From the NCBI GenBank assembly GCA_002423285.1, contig DIVF01000040.1, positions 7,891 to 71,890 on the forward strand: DNA of 64,000 nucleotides. The letters are read 5' to 3'. A program made the position numbers and the translations under genes. Origin of the DNA: Micavibrio sp. UBA6139. GTDB lineage: Bacteria; Pseudomonadota; Alphaproteobacteria; Micavibrionales; Micavibrionaceae. Below the pieces are notes generated by a model. It was given only the letters and a program-made list of their open reading frames with translations, had not been told where the DNA came from and made no database searches. How positions within the stretch are numbered: position 1 is the first letter of the stretch; each line of letters opens with the position of its first letter. Shown here piece after piece: positions 1 through 8,834 of the stretch.

Positions 1-790
1 CCTTTTTACAGGGTATTATGAGGCTTCTCTCAAAGGGTCCCGCACCCGTCACGACCAATATCAAACACCTTTGCGCAAGCGCCCTGATGATTTGGTTATG
101 GTTGATCTGGGGCAATTCCGCGAAGCCCTGAAGGGCCAGCGCATTGCCGGGCGCGTCGTTGATGGCAATTTAAAACCGTTCGAAGATCACCGCGCGATTG
201 ATGAGGGCAAATTACCCAATGATGCATCCTTGCCGCTTGTTTATGTCGATGATCCGGTGGCGGCTTTCTTCTTACAAATTCAAGGATCGGGGCGGGTTAT
301 TCTTGATGATAACAGCCTGATCCGCGTTGGCTATGCTGGTCAGAATGGCCATCCATATTACGCCGTGGGCCGTGAACTGGTGAAGCGTAATTTGATGTCC
401 AAGGACGAGGTCACCATGCAATCCATCGCTGCATGGCTCAAACAAAACCCGGATCAAGCCAAAGAAATTCTCTATACCAACCCGTCTTATGTGTTCTTCA
501 CCGAACTGACCGTGGAGGGACCATTGGGCGGCGAAAATATCGCCCTCACTGCGGAACGCTCCATTGCAGTGGACCGCTCCCGCGTTGCTTACGGCATTCC
601 GGTCTGGCTTGATCTGCAAGATCAGGATTTCAAACGCCTGATGATCGCGCAAGATACCGGTGGGGCTATTCGCGGACCTATTCGCGGTGACATTTTCTTC
701 GGTTTTGGTGAACGTGCCGAAACACTGGCAGGACCTATGAAATCACAGGGCCAGTGGTGGTTCTTGATGCCAAAGACAGTAACGCAGTAA
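1..790 (+). CDS. mltA: Membrane-bound lytic murein transglycosylase A, 3' part
   Basis: The reading frame is open from the window edge, so the start lies upstream. It reads FTGYYEASLKGS at once, the MltA-domain signature, and keeps the YQTPL..RPDDLV segment. The C-terminal 3D domain holds AQDTGGAIRGP, which carries the family's catalytic Asp, followed by RGDIFFGFG. MltA cleaves the MurNAc-GlcNAc bond of peptidoglycan, releasing 1,6-anhydro-muropeptides, and is usually an outer-membrane lipoprotein; the signal sequence is not visible here. A nested G/C palindrome follows the stop. The family call is firm; start and localisation cannot be judged. Confidence 0.93.
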   Translation, partial: LFTGYYEASLKGSRTRHDQYQTPLRKRPDDLVMVDLGQFREALKGQRIAGRVVDGNLKPFEDHRAIDEGKLPNDASLPLVYVDDPVAAFFLQIQGSGRVILDDNSLIRVGYAGQNGHPYYAVGRELVKRNLMSKDEVTMQSIAAWLKQNPDQAKEILYTNPSYVFFTELTVEGPLGGENIALTAERSIAVDRSRVAYGIPVWLDLQDQDFKRLMIAQDTGGAIRGPIRGDIFFGFGERAETLAGPMKSQGQWWFLMPKTVTQ

Positions 791-801
791 GAGAAAAGAA
801 T

Positions 802-838
802 GGGGTTTTGAAGGGGGGGCCCTTCACCCCTTTAATTT
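802..838. terminator. Nested G/C palindrome, likely terminator of mltA
   Basis: GGGGTTTTGAAGGGG faces CCCTTCACCCC, followed by TTTAATTTTAT. It is one of at least four similar palindromes in the window lying just after stop codons (also near 45803, 53497 and 63938). Confidence 0.6.
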
Positions 839-866
839 TATAAAAAACTTTAAACAGGAGGACTTC

Positions 867-2066
867 ATGACCAAGTTGAATTTGAGCGATTATGACGTGA
901 CAGCGGAGCGCGGGTTTTTAACGCCGCATGATATGGCGGCAGTAACGCTGCCCGATGAATTTGCACCGATTGTGAATGCGCGGCGGATGTTGTCCGGGTG
1001 GATTACATCGGGGCGGTGCCAGACTTTCATGAAAATGCTGCCTGAAATTGATATGGATCGTCATTTGCCGAATTTGAGCGATGCGCAGCTGCGCATGTTG
1101 ATGGTGCATTATTCCTTTATCGTGCAGGCCTATGTCTGGGGTGAGGCGGAAGCCGCCAAAATCCTGCCGCGTAATCTGGCGGTCCCTTATTGCAAGCTGG
1201 CGGACCGCATTGGCCAGTTTCCGTTGTTACCTTATTCATCCTATACGCTGGATAACTGGGCCAAGTTGGACCCGAAGGGGCCGATTGCCCTTGATAACAT
1301 CCACACCATCCAGAATTTCTACGGTGGGGTTGATGAAAACTGGTTCATCCTTGTCCATGTGGAAATTGAAGCGAAGGCGGGGGCGGCTTTGGCGGCGATG
1401 CCTGATCTGATTGAAGCCGTTGATGCGGGTGATGTCGCGGGTGTGCGCACCCAGATGGAAAAAATTCGGACCGCATGGGATCAAATCAATCCGGTCTTTG
1501 ACCGCATGCCGGAAAAATGCGATCCCTACATGTATTACCACCGCGTTCGCCCGTATATTCACGGCTGGAAGGGTAACCCGGCGCTACCCGAAGGCCTGAT
1601 TTATGAAGGTGTTGCGAAATACGGTGAAAAACCACAGGCGTTCCGTGGTCAGACAGGCTCGCAAAGTTCCATCGTGCCAACCATGGATGCCTTGATGCAG
1701 ATCAATCATGAAAATGATCCGTTGAAAGAGTTTCTGGACGAGCTGCATCAATACCGCCCACCGCGTCACCGCAAATTGATCGAAGATGTTGCCGCACGCA
1801 GCAAATTGCGTGAATTTGTCATGGCACAAAACGATGAATCCTTGACGGATTTATATGATGATATCATCAACCACGTCCAAAAATTCCGCACCCGCCATCT
1901 GGAATACGCGGCTAATTACATCAACAAGCAGGCCCGCGATTCCGAAGGCAACCCGGTTGATATCGGCACCGGCGGCACACCGTTTATGAAGTATTTGAAA
2001 AAGCACCGCGACGAAAGCCGCCATCATTTCCTGAACAAGGAGCGCGGCGAACGATTGGCGGGCTAA
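867..2066 (+). CDS. Indoleamine 2,3-dioxygenase family heme protein
   Basis: A 399-residue protein of the IDO superfamily, which uses heme to open the indole ring of tryptophan to N-formylkynurenine. Signature pieces are HVEIEAKAG near residue 170, YYHRVRPYIHGW, FRGQTGSQSSIVP, FRTRH with the proximal heme ligand at His344, and GTGGTPFMKYL near the C-terminus. Length matches the family. AGGAGG lies just upstream of the ATG, and a strong terminator follows. No kynurenine-pathway partner is adjacent, so substrate (tryptophan or another indole) and role are open. Bacterial IDO-type proteins are less common than TDO. Confidence 0.9.
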   Translation: MTKLNLSDYDVTAERGFLTPHDMAAVTLPDEFAPIVNARRMLSGWITSGRCQTFMKMLPEIDMDRHLPNLSDAQLRMLMVHYSFIVQAYVWGEAEAAKILPRNLAVPYCKLADRIGQFPLLPYSSYTLDNWAKLDPKGPIALDNIHTIQNFYGGVDENWFILVHVEIEAKAGAALAAMPDLIEAVDAGDVAGVRTQMEKIRTAWDQINPVFDRMPEKCDPYMYYHRVRPYIHGWKGNPALPEGLIYEGVAKYGEKPQAFRGQTGSQSSIVPTMDALMQINHENDPLKEFLDELHQYRPPRHRKLIEDVAARSKLREFVMAQNDESLTDLYDDIINHVQKFRTRHLEYAANYINKQARDSEGNPVDIGTGGTPFMKYLKKHRDESRHHFLNKERGERLAG

Positions 2067-2080
2067 GACATCAGCATAAG

Positions 2081-2116
2081 AAAAAACCCCTCAGAGATTT
2101 CTGAGGGGTTTTTTTG
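2081..2116. terminator. Bidirectional rho-independent terminator
   Basis: A perfect 11-bp stem, AACCCCTCAGA/TCTGAGGGGTT, with a GATT loop, A-rich on the left and T-rich on the right. It lies between the converging IDO gene and the O-antigen-ligase-like gene and can end both. Confidence 0.9.
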
Positions 2117-2124
2117 TATTCTGT

Positions 2125-3420
2125 TCAGGCCGCGCTATCATAAGTTTCGGCCTGTGCGCTCAAAATGCGGATCGATAGGATGGACACGGCAACCAGTGTT
2201 GCCAGCAACCCAATCCACCACCCCTGCCACAGCCCATATCCGACAACCCCAACCCCCATCGTTGCGACCAGCAAGGCAAGGCCCAGACGTTTTGCCATCT
2301 GGTTCGGTAGGTTCATACAGGCACGGCACAGCAGGGCAATACTGCCCGCCGCGAGAACAGCCCCCAGCGCGCCAAATTCGATCCAGATTTGCAGGGCCGC
2401 ATTATGCGGATGCAACAGGGTCGTGCCGGGTTGATAGATTTGCTGGCTATCAAAGGCCGGAACGCTGCGTGTGGCTTCAATGCCAAAACCAATCCACGGG
2501 CTTTGCATGGCATAGCGGGCCACCGCATCCCATAGTTCAAGGCGTGGTAGGTAATTTGTTTTTGAAATGAAATCGATTTGCTGCTGTGCGCTCAGATCAT
2601 GCGGGGTCAGCGACCATAAATACTGCGCCAGAAACGGCGCGCTTAAAATACCAATGCACGCGACCAGAGCGGCCACAACCCATAATGATTTTCGCCCAAC
2701 CGGGGCCAGCAACAAAACAGCCCCGCCCAAGACCAGCGCCATGGTGGCAGATTGACTGTCGGTCATTGATAGCGGTGGAATGATTGTCCCAACAAAGGCC
2801 GCCGCCGCCAGAACAGACAGCTTCCGTGATACGCCGCGCTGGCGCAGGCCTTTATATAGCAAGGCCAGACCGGGCAGATAGAGCAGGCAAAGCGCCACAA
2901 AAGAGCGGTTCATCTCCGCTAATTGCACATATTGATCCGCTGGAAGATCACGGATGATGCGATAGACAGTATAGTTGCTTAAATACTCACTGGTCAAAAA
3001 CGCGCTCATCATCGCCAGCATCGCCGGGATCACCCACCAAAGCTGGGCCAGATTATCGACCCGCATCACGCGCAAAACACCAAATAGGGCGACACCGGGC
3101 AATAACACCCCGGCCAGCTTCCCGGTACGTTCCAATGCTTCCGCACTATCAATTGCCCAAAGGCTGCTGAGCGCGGCCAGCGCCAGAATAATCAGGGCTG
3201 GGATGAGCGCAGGGCTTAGTACTTTGAATGACCATGGGCGCGGTTGCGCTGGGTTTTCCTGTTTTAAAAAGAATGGCGACAGGCCCAGTGCCACAACACC
3301 CAAAACGCCCGGCACGATGCTGAATCCGCGTGGCAAGATCAGACACACAATCAGGGTGGCGATTAGTGACAGAAAAACACCGGTTGAAAAACCAGCGGAA
3401 AGGCGGGCGGGCTGGGTCAT
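2125..3420 (-). CDS. O-antigen ligase / Wzy-type polymerase family membrane protein
   Basis: A 431-residue polytopic inner-membrane protein with about ten hydrophobic segments. A large periplasmic loop in the C-terminal half carries RLELWDAV, SPWIGFGIEA and HPHNAALQIWIEFG, the pattern of the Wzy_C/WaaL family. WaaL proteins join undecaprenyl-linked O-antigen to lipid A-core, while Wzy proteins polymerise repeat units; sequence alone does not separate the two. No sugar-transfer genes are adjacent, which fits a solitary ligase. The 3' end runs into the bidirectional terminator shared with the IDO gene. Confidence 0.85.
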   Translation of the reverse strand: MTQPARLSAGFSTGVFLSLIATLIVCLILPRGFSIVPGVLGVVALGLSPFFLKQENPAQPRPWSFKVLSPALIPALIILALAALSSLWAIDSAEALERTGKLAGVLLPGVALFGVLRVMRVDNLAQLWWVIPAMLAMMSAFLTSEYLSNYTVYRIIRDLPADQYVQLAEMNRSFVALCLLYLPGLALLYKGLRQRGVSRKLSVLAAAAFVGTIIPPLSMTDSQSATMALVLGGAVLLLAPVGRKSLWVVAALVACIGILSAPFLAQYLWSLTPHDLSAQQQIDFISKTNYLPRLELWDAVARYAMQSPWIGFGIEATRSVPAFDSQQIYQPGTTLLHPHNAALQIWIEFGALGAVLAAGSIALLCRACMNLPNQMAKRLGLALLVATMGVGVVGYGLWQGWWIGLLATLVAVSILSIRILSAQAETYDSAA

Positions 3421-3457
3421 GATTTTTTATAGGATCAATTGAGAATGAGGTGAGAAT

Positions 3458-3486
3458 AAAAAAACGCGCGGGATGTCCGCGCGTTG
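3458..3486 (-). terminator. Terminator of the small secreted-protein gene
   Basis: On the minus strand, ACGCGCGGA and CCGCGCGT form a stem followed by an uninterrupted T run. It lies just beyond the stop at 3502. Confidence 0.85.
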
Positions 3487-3501
3487 TGTTTGCTTTAAAG
3501 A

Positions 3502-3867
3502 TTACTGGATGGGGGTGGGGTCCATGCCGGGAACCGGCGCTGTAACAGGGGCCGCCAGTTCTTCACTGCCCGGATTAACCGCTGCTTCGTCTTCCGCTGG
3601 CAGGATGAAGAGATCTTCACCACCCGCCGCCGGGGCAATGTTGCCCAGTTCTTCTGCCAGCGCGTCATCCGCACCAGACAGCATCATTTCTGAACCGCCA
3701 TTATCTTGCAGGGCATCGGGGGTGGAGGCTGTAAAAAAGCTGCTGCCGAAACCATCATCAACAATCGGGGTTTCTGTCGCGGCTGTTTGTTCGGCTGCCG
3801 AAGCGGTTGCGGTGGACACACAGAATGCGAGGCCAAGAGCTGCGAAAACGGTTAGAAATTTTTTCAT
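3502..3867 (-). CDS. Small secreted acidic hypothetical protein
   Basis: 121 residues. The N-terminus MKKFLTVFAALGLAF..ATASAA is a clear Sec signal peptide with an AxA-type cleavage site near residue 24. The mature part is acidic and rich in Ala, Pro, Glu and Asp, with no recognisable domain or cysteines, and looks largely disordered. An AGGA-type ribosome site precedes the ATG. It lies 42 bp downstream of the entericidin-type gene on the same strand and ends in a strong terminator, so the two may be co-transcribed. Function unknown. Confidence 0.75.
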   Translation of the reverse strand: MKKFLTVFAALGLAFCVSTATASAAEQTAATETPIVDDGFGSSFFTASTPDALQDNGGSEMMLSGADDALAEELGNIAPAAGGEDLFILPAEDEAAVNPGSEELAAPVTAPVPGMDPTPIQ

Positions 3868-3909
3868 ACCTAAGGTCCTCTTTCTGTTGTTGCCGGCTTT
3901 TTCAGGGGC

Positions 3910-4044
3910 TTAGAAATTCTTTTGAATGTTCTGCCCGGCTTTTTCGATGTCGCGACCTGCTCCATCAAATGTATTGCTGCATCCTGCGAGAGCAAGGGCT
4001 GACAGGGCAGAAACGGTCAAAACAAGGTGCAGTGCTTTCATCAT
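3910..4044 (-). CDS. Entericidin A/B family small lipoprotein
   Basis: A 44-residue gene. A short hydrophobic signal ends in the lipobox LALAGC, with the lipidated Cys at residue 22. It is followed by a short mature part, SNTFDGAGRDIEKAGQNIQK, matching the entericidin pattern of a Cys-anchored peptide with a G.DI.KAG.xI motif. Entericidins are tiny lipoproteins; in E. coli EcnA/EcnB were described as an antidote/toxin pair involved in stationary-phase lysis, but many relatives are simply abundant envelope lipoproteins. The start is the first of two adjacent ATG codons, with AGAAGG upstream. Only one copy is present here, so a toxin-antidote pair is not supported. Confidence 0.85.
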   Translation of the reverse strand: MMKALHLVLTVSALSALALAGCSNTFDGAGRDIEKAGQNIQKNF

Positions 4045-4203
4045 CAAACCTTCTGGTGTGTTTAGCGTTGTTCAATAAATTCAATGCAAAAGTCATACCA
4101 GATATTGCGGAAAAGCGAAAGAAAAATGGAAAAAACATAATGTTTTCTGTATGGTTAGCCTATCCTAGGCCGATAGCGGTCGGGATTATCGCAGGGCTTA
4201 AAA

Positions 4204-4719
4204 ATGATATTTTTACCTCGAAATACCGCCATTTTTTCTATTTTTGTAGCCCTGATTTTGACGGTGGGGGCACAGATGACCCACGCGCAGGAAGGTTTTA
4301 CCTCAACCCATTCGATCACCTGTCCCACGCCGCTGCATTTTGGCATGGTGGTGACATGTCCCGCTGGGGGCGCGGTCAGTGTGCCCTTGCAGGGCAGCGC
4401 GCGCACCACGGGCTGCGTTATTGTCAGTCCCGGAACATCTCATGCCGGGCAATGCCGGGTGGATCAACCGGGAGGCCTCAATGAGCAGTTACAAGTGGCC
4501 GTGCTGGGGCCCACGGTACTGCAGGGTGAGGCGGGCCAGATGCAAGTGGATCAATTTGTCCTGCACAGCGCTAGTGGTCAAAGCAGTTCGGCTGGGGATT
4601 TCTTGATTATCAGCGAAAGCCACAGCGCTATCAAGGTCGGGGGCCGTTTGAATATTGGCCCCGGTCAGGCCAATGGGGTTTATAGCGGCGCCGTGACGCT
4701 GACGGTCATAACTGAGTAA
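4204..4719 (+). CDS. DUF4402 domain exported protein
   Basis: 171 residues. A signal peptide runs to about residue 28 (MTHAQ|EG). The mature part has the DUF4402 pattern: LHFGMVV near the N-terminus, a glycine-rich middle, VGGRLNIG, then GVYSGAVTLTVI at the C-terminus. DUF4402 proteins are predicted beta-sandwich surface or pilin-like proteins in proteobacteria. Two cysteine pairs could form disulfides. Its last 14 bases overlap the 3' end of the convergent nucleoside hydrolase gene. Family assignment is good; function is unknown. Confidence 0.75.
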   Translation: MIFLPRNTAIFSIFVALILTVGAQMTHAQEGFTSTHSITCPTPLHFGMVVTCPAGGAVSVPLQGSARTTGCVIVSPGTSHAGQCRVDQPGGLNEQLQVAVLGPTVLQGEAGQMQVDQFVLHSASGQSSSAGDFLIISESHSAIKVGGRLNIGPGQANGVYSGAVTLTVITE

Positions 4720-5647
4720 GCCCCAAACCCTTTAAAATCAGCGATAAAAGCTGTTCCCGTCCGCGGGCATCGGTTTGGTGCAGACCCGCCGCAAAACCAG
4801 ACCCCAGGCCCAAGCGGCCAAATTCGCAACTATCTTCATCCACATTGATATCCATCAAAACAGAATGGAATGAATCCATGTTCCGCGTCGCCATGACCGC
4901 TGCCGGGTCATGGAAGCGGAAGATTGGTTCGGGGGCGAAGTGGCGGCAATGCGCCACCATCAAATCACGCGCCGCTACGGCCAGCGGGGCATCGCCTTGC
5001 AAATTTTCAACGGCTTGCAAGGGCAGGGCGATCGGCCATGTTGTGTTAAGCGCAACAAAATTGGGCTTAAGTCCGCATTCCAAGATAACGCGCACCGCAT
5101 GGGGATCACACACCAGATTGAAATCCGCCACCGGGGTTTCGGTCCATAAATCATCAAACCGCCCGCCCATCATGGTGACGGTTTCGATCACATCATGAAT
5201 GCAATCACCCAGAACATCGCAAATCTGCGCGAAGTTCGTTGCCGGACCGAGGATAATATAAGACAGCTTGCCGTGTTGTTTTGCCAACGCCGCGACCTGT
5301 TCAGCCAAGATTTCTGGCGGGATCTGTGTCGGAAGAACCCGCTTTGTGAGCGGATAGTCAATATTGCAAACACCGTTGCCGGAACTGGCCTGACGTTTCA
5401 AAACCACATCGTGATAGGCTTTATGGTCGCGCAAAGGTGCGGCAGCCCCAGCAAAAAGGGGCATATCATCACGCCCCGTAAAGGATAAAACCCGCGCCGT
5501 ATTATCAATGACCTGTGTCAGGGCGACATTACCGTATGACGCAACCACCCCGACAAGATTCATGTCTAAGGCCAGCATCGCCCACAGGGCCAGCGCATCA
5601 TCGCGGCCCGTATCACAATCAATGATGATCGGCACAGAAGATGTCAT
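4706..5647 (-). CDS. Inosine/uridine-preferring nucleoside hydrolase
   Basis: 313 residues of the IUNH family, which cleaves the N-glycosidic bond of ribonucleosides to base and ribose. The Ca2+/substrate motif DxDxGxDD is intact as DCDTGRDD (Asp10, 12, 16, 17). NLVCDPHAVRVIL and a later HDP motif match the active-site loops. Its ATG overlaps the stop of the upstream gene as ATGA, so the two are translationally coupled. Purine versus pyrimidine preference cannot be told from sequence. Confidence 0.9.
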   Translation of the reverse strand: MTSSVPIIIDCDTGRDDALALWAMLALDMNLVGVVASYGNVALTQVIDNTARVLSFTGRDDMPLFAGAAAPLRDHKAYHDVVLKRQASSGNGVCNIDYPLTKRVLPTQIPPEILAEQVAALAKQHGKLSYIILGPATNFAQICDVLGDCIHDVIETVTMMGGRFDDLWTETPVADFNLVCDPHAVRVILECGLKPNFVALNTTWPIALPLQAVENLQGDAPLAVAARDLMVAHCRHFAPEPIFRFHDPAAVMATRNMDSFHSVLMDINVDEDSCEFGRLGLGSGFAAGLHQTDARGREQLLSLILKGLGLTQL

Positions 5648-6777
5648 GGATTTTTCGGGCGCGGTCCGTGATGGCGCAGCACGTCAATCATGCGGTCTTC
5701 CGGATTGCATCCGGTGGCGGCGGCAATGACCGGGCCGGCTGCAAACCACTGGACCGGTAAATCAATGCCGAATTTGCGCTCCAATGCGGCGCAAAATTTA
5801 ATGTTGGCTTGAATGACGCGGCGTTCAAAGGCATCAACCTTATCAGGGCGAATCTTGAACAGGCTGGCGACATCCATGAATGGGCCGGGCAGGCGCCCGG
5901 TCAGCGGCCCTGTTTCATCGCCATATTCAACAACACGGCCATCAAACAGCAAATCGCGCGGTGTGACGACATCCACCGCCGCCCCGCCGTAATCAACCAC
6001 ACTGGTCAGGGGAACAATTTTCCCACGGAATGTAATGGCGTTGCGTTCTTCTTCCGGGGCGCAGCAGAAACAGGTGGAAATGCCACCCAGATCCGCATTT
6101 TTGAAGATGCCTTGCTTGTTCATCAGGCCAATAACCCAGTTCAACATCTTGGCGTGGCGGACATTGTCTTCCAGCAAAACGATCTGCAATTTCTGGCCAT
6201 GGGTCTTGTGATATTTTTGGGCAATATCATGAACGGATTGTAACTGGTCTTCGATTGTCGGCTTGCCGGGACGGGCGACATAGCCCAGCTGTTTTGCGCC
6301 ATCATGCGTGAACAGACGCGAAAACGCGATTTCACCGCTATATTCCGTCTTTGGATCAATCATGTCGTCCAGCGAAACATAAAAAACCGGGGCGTTTTTT
6401 TTGCGACCACGGCTTTGCTTGATCAGGGCCGCGCCCTTTTCAACGGCATCATCGGCCAGTGCTTTGGCATTGTAAAAATGGGCATCCAGAAACTGGTTCT
6501 GGGCATCGGTCAAACCGTAACGCTCAAAATCAAGATCCGCCGCCAGCGCCTTTAAAATGGAATGACCCCATTTGCGATAGGCTTGGTGAACACAATGGCG
6601 CACGCTTTCTTGCATCGCCGGGTTTGCGGCGCTGTTGAAATGATTCAGCAGGTTTTCTTTCAGGGCCACTGTTGCGTGATGCGCATCGGTGCGCAGGGCA
6701 AAGGTCAGGCCGGAAAACGGGCGTGCGGAATCATAATGCGTAATATGATTAAAGTGCAGTTTGGTCCGGCGTGGCAT
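5644..6777 (-). CDS. Unknown protein coupled to nucleoside hydrolase
   Basis: A 377-residue soluble protein that I do not recognise. Visible features are VFYVSLDDMID near residue 135 and the beta-strand/acidic segment QIVLLEDNVRHAK near residue 200. The latter faintly recalls the acidic strand of a PRPP-binding or Rossmann-type loop but does not match a standard phosphoribosyltransferase motif. There is also an FCCAPEEE segment and no signal or membrane helix. A strong GGAGGGGG ribosome site precedes the ATG and a consensus-like promoter lies about 95 bp upstream. Stop/start overlap with the nucleoside hydrolase suggests a shared job in nucleoside or nicotinamide salvage; that is inference only. 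Confidence 0.7.
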   Translation of the reverse strand: MPRRTKLHFNHITHYDSARPFSGLTFALRTDAHHATVALKENLLNHFNSAANPAMQESVRHCVHQAYRKWGHSILKALAADLDFERYGLTDAQNQFLDAHFYNAKALADDAVEKGAALIKQSRGRKKNAPVFYVSLDDMIDPKTEYSGEIAFSRLFTHDGAKQLGYVARPGKPTIEDQLQSVHDIAQKYHKTHGQKLQIVLLEDNVRHAKMLNWVIGLMNKQGIFKNADLGGISTCFCCAPEEERNAITFRGKIVPLTSVVDYGGAAVDVVTPRDLLFDGRVVEYGDETGPLTGRLPGPFMDVASLFKIRPDKVDAFERRVIQANIKFCAALERKFGIDLPVQWFAAGPVIAAATGCNPEDRMIDVLRHHGPRPKNP

Positions 6778-6871
6778 AGTTCCCCCTCCATGCGATTTTT
6801 CTTATATAGCGAAGACCGTGGTCCAAAAACCATATTTCGCGGGCCCTCGCAACCGCTTTTCCCTGAGGGCG

Positions 6872-6900
6872 ACCATAGCACCCGTCTATGATTATGTCAA
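6872..6900 (-). promoter_or_regulatory. Sigma-70-type promoter for the unknown/nucleoside hydrolase operon
   Basis: On the minus strand a perfect TTGACA, a 17-bp spacer and TATGGT. It is the only clear element in the 321 bp between the divergent genes starting at 6777 and 7099; I see nothing else supported in that stretch. Confidence 0.65.
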
Positions 6901-7098
6901 TAAATAGGCGGGGAGCCAAAACCGCCGCTGCCCCGCAGAATAGCTGGGTTTTTACCCAATTTTAACCCGTCTGAAAGTCCGGACATGCCATCATGAGGGG
7001 GTTCAGCGTTTTTGTGCCCGCTTGGGGGGAAGGTTGCCTTTGGGCGCCTTCGCATCATTATCACTTACGGTCATTTAGGGCCGCCGGAAGATATTTTT

Positions 7099-8808
7099 AT
7101 GCCCACTGCCCATGATCTACCGCTGGTAACGACCATTGCCGTTGGCCTTAGCCTTGCGTTTATCTGCGGGATGGTAGCGGTCAAGCTGCGCATGCCGCCT
7201 TTGGTCGGGTATTTGCTGGCCGGCATTATCATGGGGCCGCATTCGCCGGGCTTTATCGCCGATCTGGCGATTGCCGAGGAACTCGCTGAAATCGGGATCG
7301 TGCTTTTGATGTTCGGGGTGGGCCTGCATTTTTCGGTCCGCGACCTGATGGAGGTCAGACGTATCGCCATCCCCGGTGCCATCGCCCAGATTGTCGTGGC
7401 AACGCTTCTGGGGGCGGGGCTGGCGCATTTATGGGGCTGGCCGCTGGAAAGCGGTTTGATGTTTGGTCTGGCCCTGTCGGTGGCCAGTACGGTGGTGCTG
7501 CTCCGCTCCCTTGAAACCAATGGCTTGTTGCAAACGATGAATGGGCGCATCGCCATTGGCTGGTTGATTGTTGAAGATCTGGTGATGGTGCTGGCGCTGG
7601 TCATGATCCCGGCGCTTGCGACAGCCGGACTGACGGCGGACAGCTCCGTCGGAATGGCCGCGATTGGGCCGCTGTTTATCGCCATTGGCAAGGTCATCTT
7701 GTTCATGATCGTCATGCTGATCGCGGGACGAAAAGTCTTGCCGTGGCTTTTAACCGCCGTGGCCAAGACCCGGTCGCGGGAGTTATTTACGCTGGCGGTT
7801 TTTGCCATGGCGATGGGGGTAGCTTTTTGTGCGGCGAAACTGTTTGGCGTTTCCTTTGCGCTGGGGGCGTTCTTCGCCGGGATGATGATCCGCGAATCCG
7901 ATTTGAATCATGAAGTCGCCGACCGCGCCTTGCCGTTTCAAGAAGCCTTCGCGGTTTTATTCTTCGTGTCCGTTGGCATGTTATTCAATCCCGCGATTCT
8001 GATTGAACAACCGCTCAACGTGCTGGCGGTGGTCGGCATTATTATGATCGGGAAATCGCTGGCCGCGCTGGCGATTGTGCTGTCCTTTGGCTATCCGCTC
8101 AGGACTGGTTTGCTGGTCTCCGCTGGGCTCGCGCAGATTGGGGAATTCTCATTCGTTTTGATTGCGATCGGGATGACCTATGGCTTGCTGCCCGATGATG
8201 GGTGCGATTTGATTCTGGCCGGGGCGTTGATCTCCATTGCCTTGAACCCGCTGGTGTTTCAAGCGACCGATCTGCTTTACCGCCATGTGCGCCAAAAACC
8301 GAAACTGGCCGGTATTTTTAACATGCGTGACGATGATCTGGCGCGGCTGCGCGGTGATGAAAAACAGGCCTTGAAGGAAACGGTCATTCTGGTCGGGTAT
8401 GGCCGGGTTGGGCATTATCTTTGTTATAATTTGCGCGGTCTTTACGACATCGTTGTGGTTGATGCCAACCGTGAACGCGTATCGGCCCTGCGCCGCGACG
8501 GGTTCCACGCGCTTGCCGGGGATGGCGGCAATGCAGAAACATTAAAAGAAGCCATGATTGAAAAGGCCGTGGCAATTGCCATCGTCGTACCGGATTCCTT
8601 CGAAGCCCGCCGCATCGTCGAAACCGCCCGCGCCCTGAAACCCTCCATCCGCATTTTGCTGCGCGTTCACAACGACAGCGAACTGGAATATTTCGCCCGC
8701 CAGAACGTAGAACTGGCCCTGTCCGGTCCCCACGAAATCGGACGCCGGATCGAAGCGTATTTACAGGATTTAAAAAACCCAAAAACCGATGATCCGCATG
8801 GGGCGTGA
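7099..8808 (+). CDS. ybaL: YbaL-type monovalent cation:proton antiporter (CPA2)
   Basis: 569 residues from the ATG at 7099; an open frame extends upstream, but GGAAG lies before 7099 and the protein there begins PLVTTIAVGL like E. coli YbaL. The N-terminal two thirds is a Na+/H+ exchanger domain of about twelve helices with PLVGYLLAGI, LLMFGVGLHFS and ALGAFFAGM. The C-terminal TrkA-N domain starts ETVILVGYGRVG, an NAD-binding GxGxxG fold. This family is the KefB/KefC-like branch; the exact cation is unsettled. No ancillary KefF/G-type gene is next to it. Confidence 0.9.
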   Translation: MPTAHDLPLVTTIAVGLSLAFICGMVAVKLRMPPLVGYLLAGIIMGPHSPGFIADLAIAEELAEIGIVLLMFGVGLHFSVRDLMEVRRIAIPGAIAQIVVATLLGAGLAHLWGWPLESGLMFGLALSVASTVVLLRSLETNGLLQTMNGRIAIGWLIVEDLVMVLALVMIPALATAGLTADSSVGMAAIGPLFIAIGKVILFMIVMLIAGRKVLPWLLTAVAKTRSRELFTLAVFAMAMGVAFCAAKLFGVSFALGAFFAGMMIRESDLNHEVADRALPFQEAFAVLFFVSVGMLFNPAILIEQPLNVLAVVGIIMIGKSLAALAIVLSFGYPLRTGLLVSAGLAQIGEFSFVLIAIGMTYGLLPDDGCDLILAGALISIALNPLVFQATDLLYRHVRQKPKLAGIFNMRDDDLARLRGDEKQALKETVILVGYGRVGHYLCYNLRGLYDIVVVDANRERVSALRRDGFHALAGDGGNAETLKEAMIEKAVAIAIVVPDSFEARRIVETARALKPSIRILLRVHNDSELEYFARQNVELALSGPHEIGRRIEAYLQDLKNPKTDDPHGA

Positions 8809-8834
8809 GGGTTGATCGCTAGGGGTGATGCGCC

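Noticed and set aside
7071..7808. 245-codon minus-strand open frame
   Set aside because: Antisense to the ybaL membrane domain; Ser/Ala/Pro-rich shadow.
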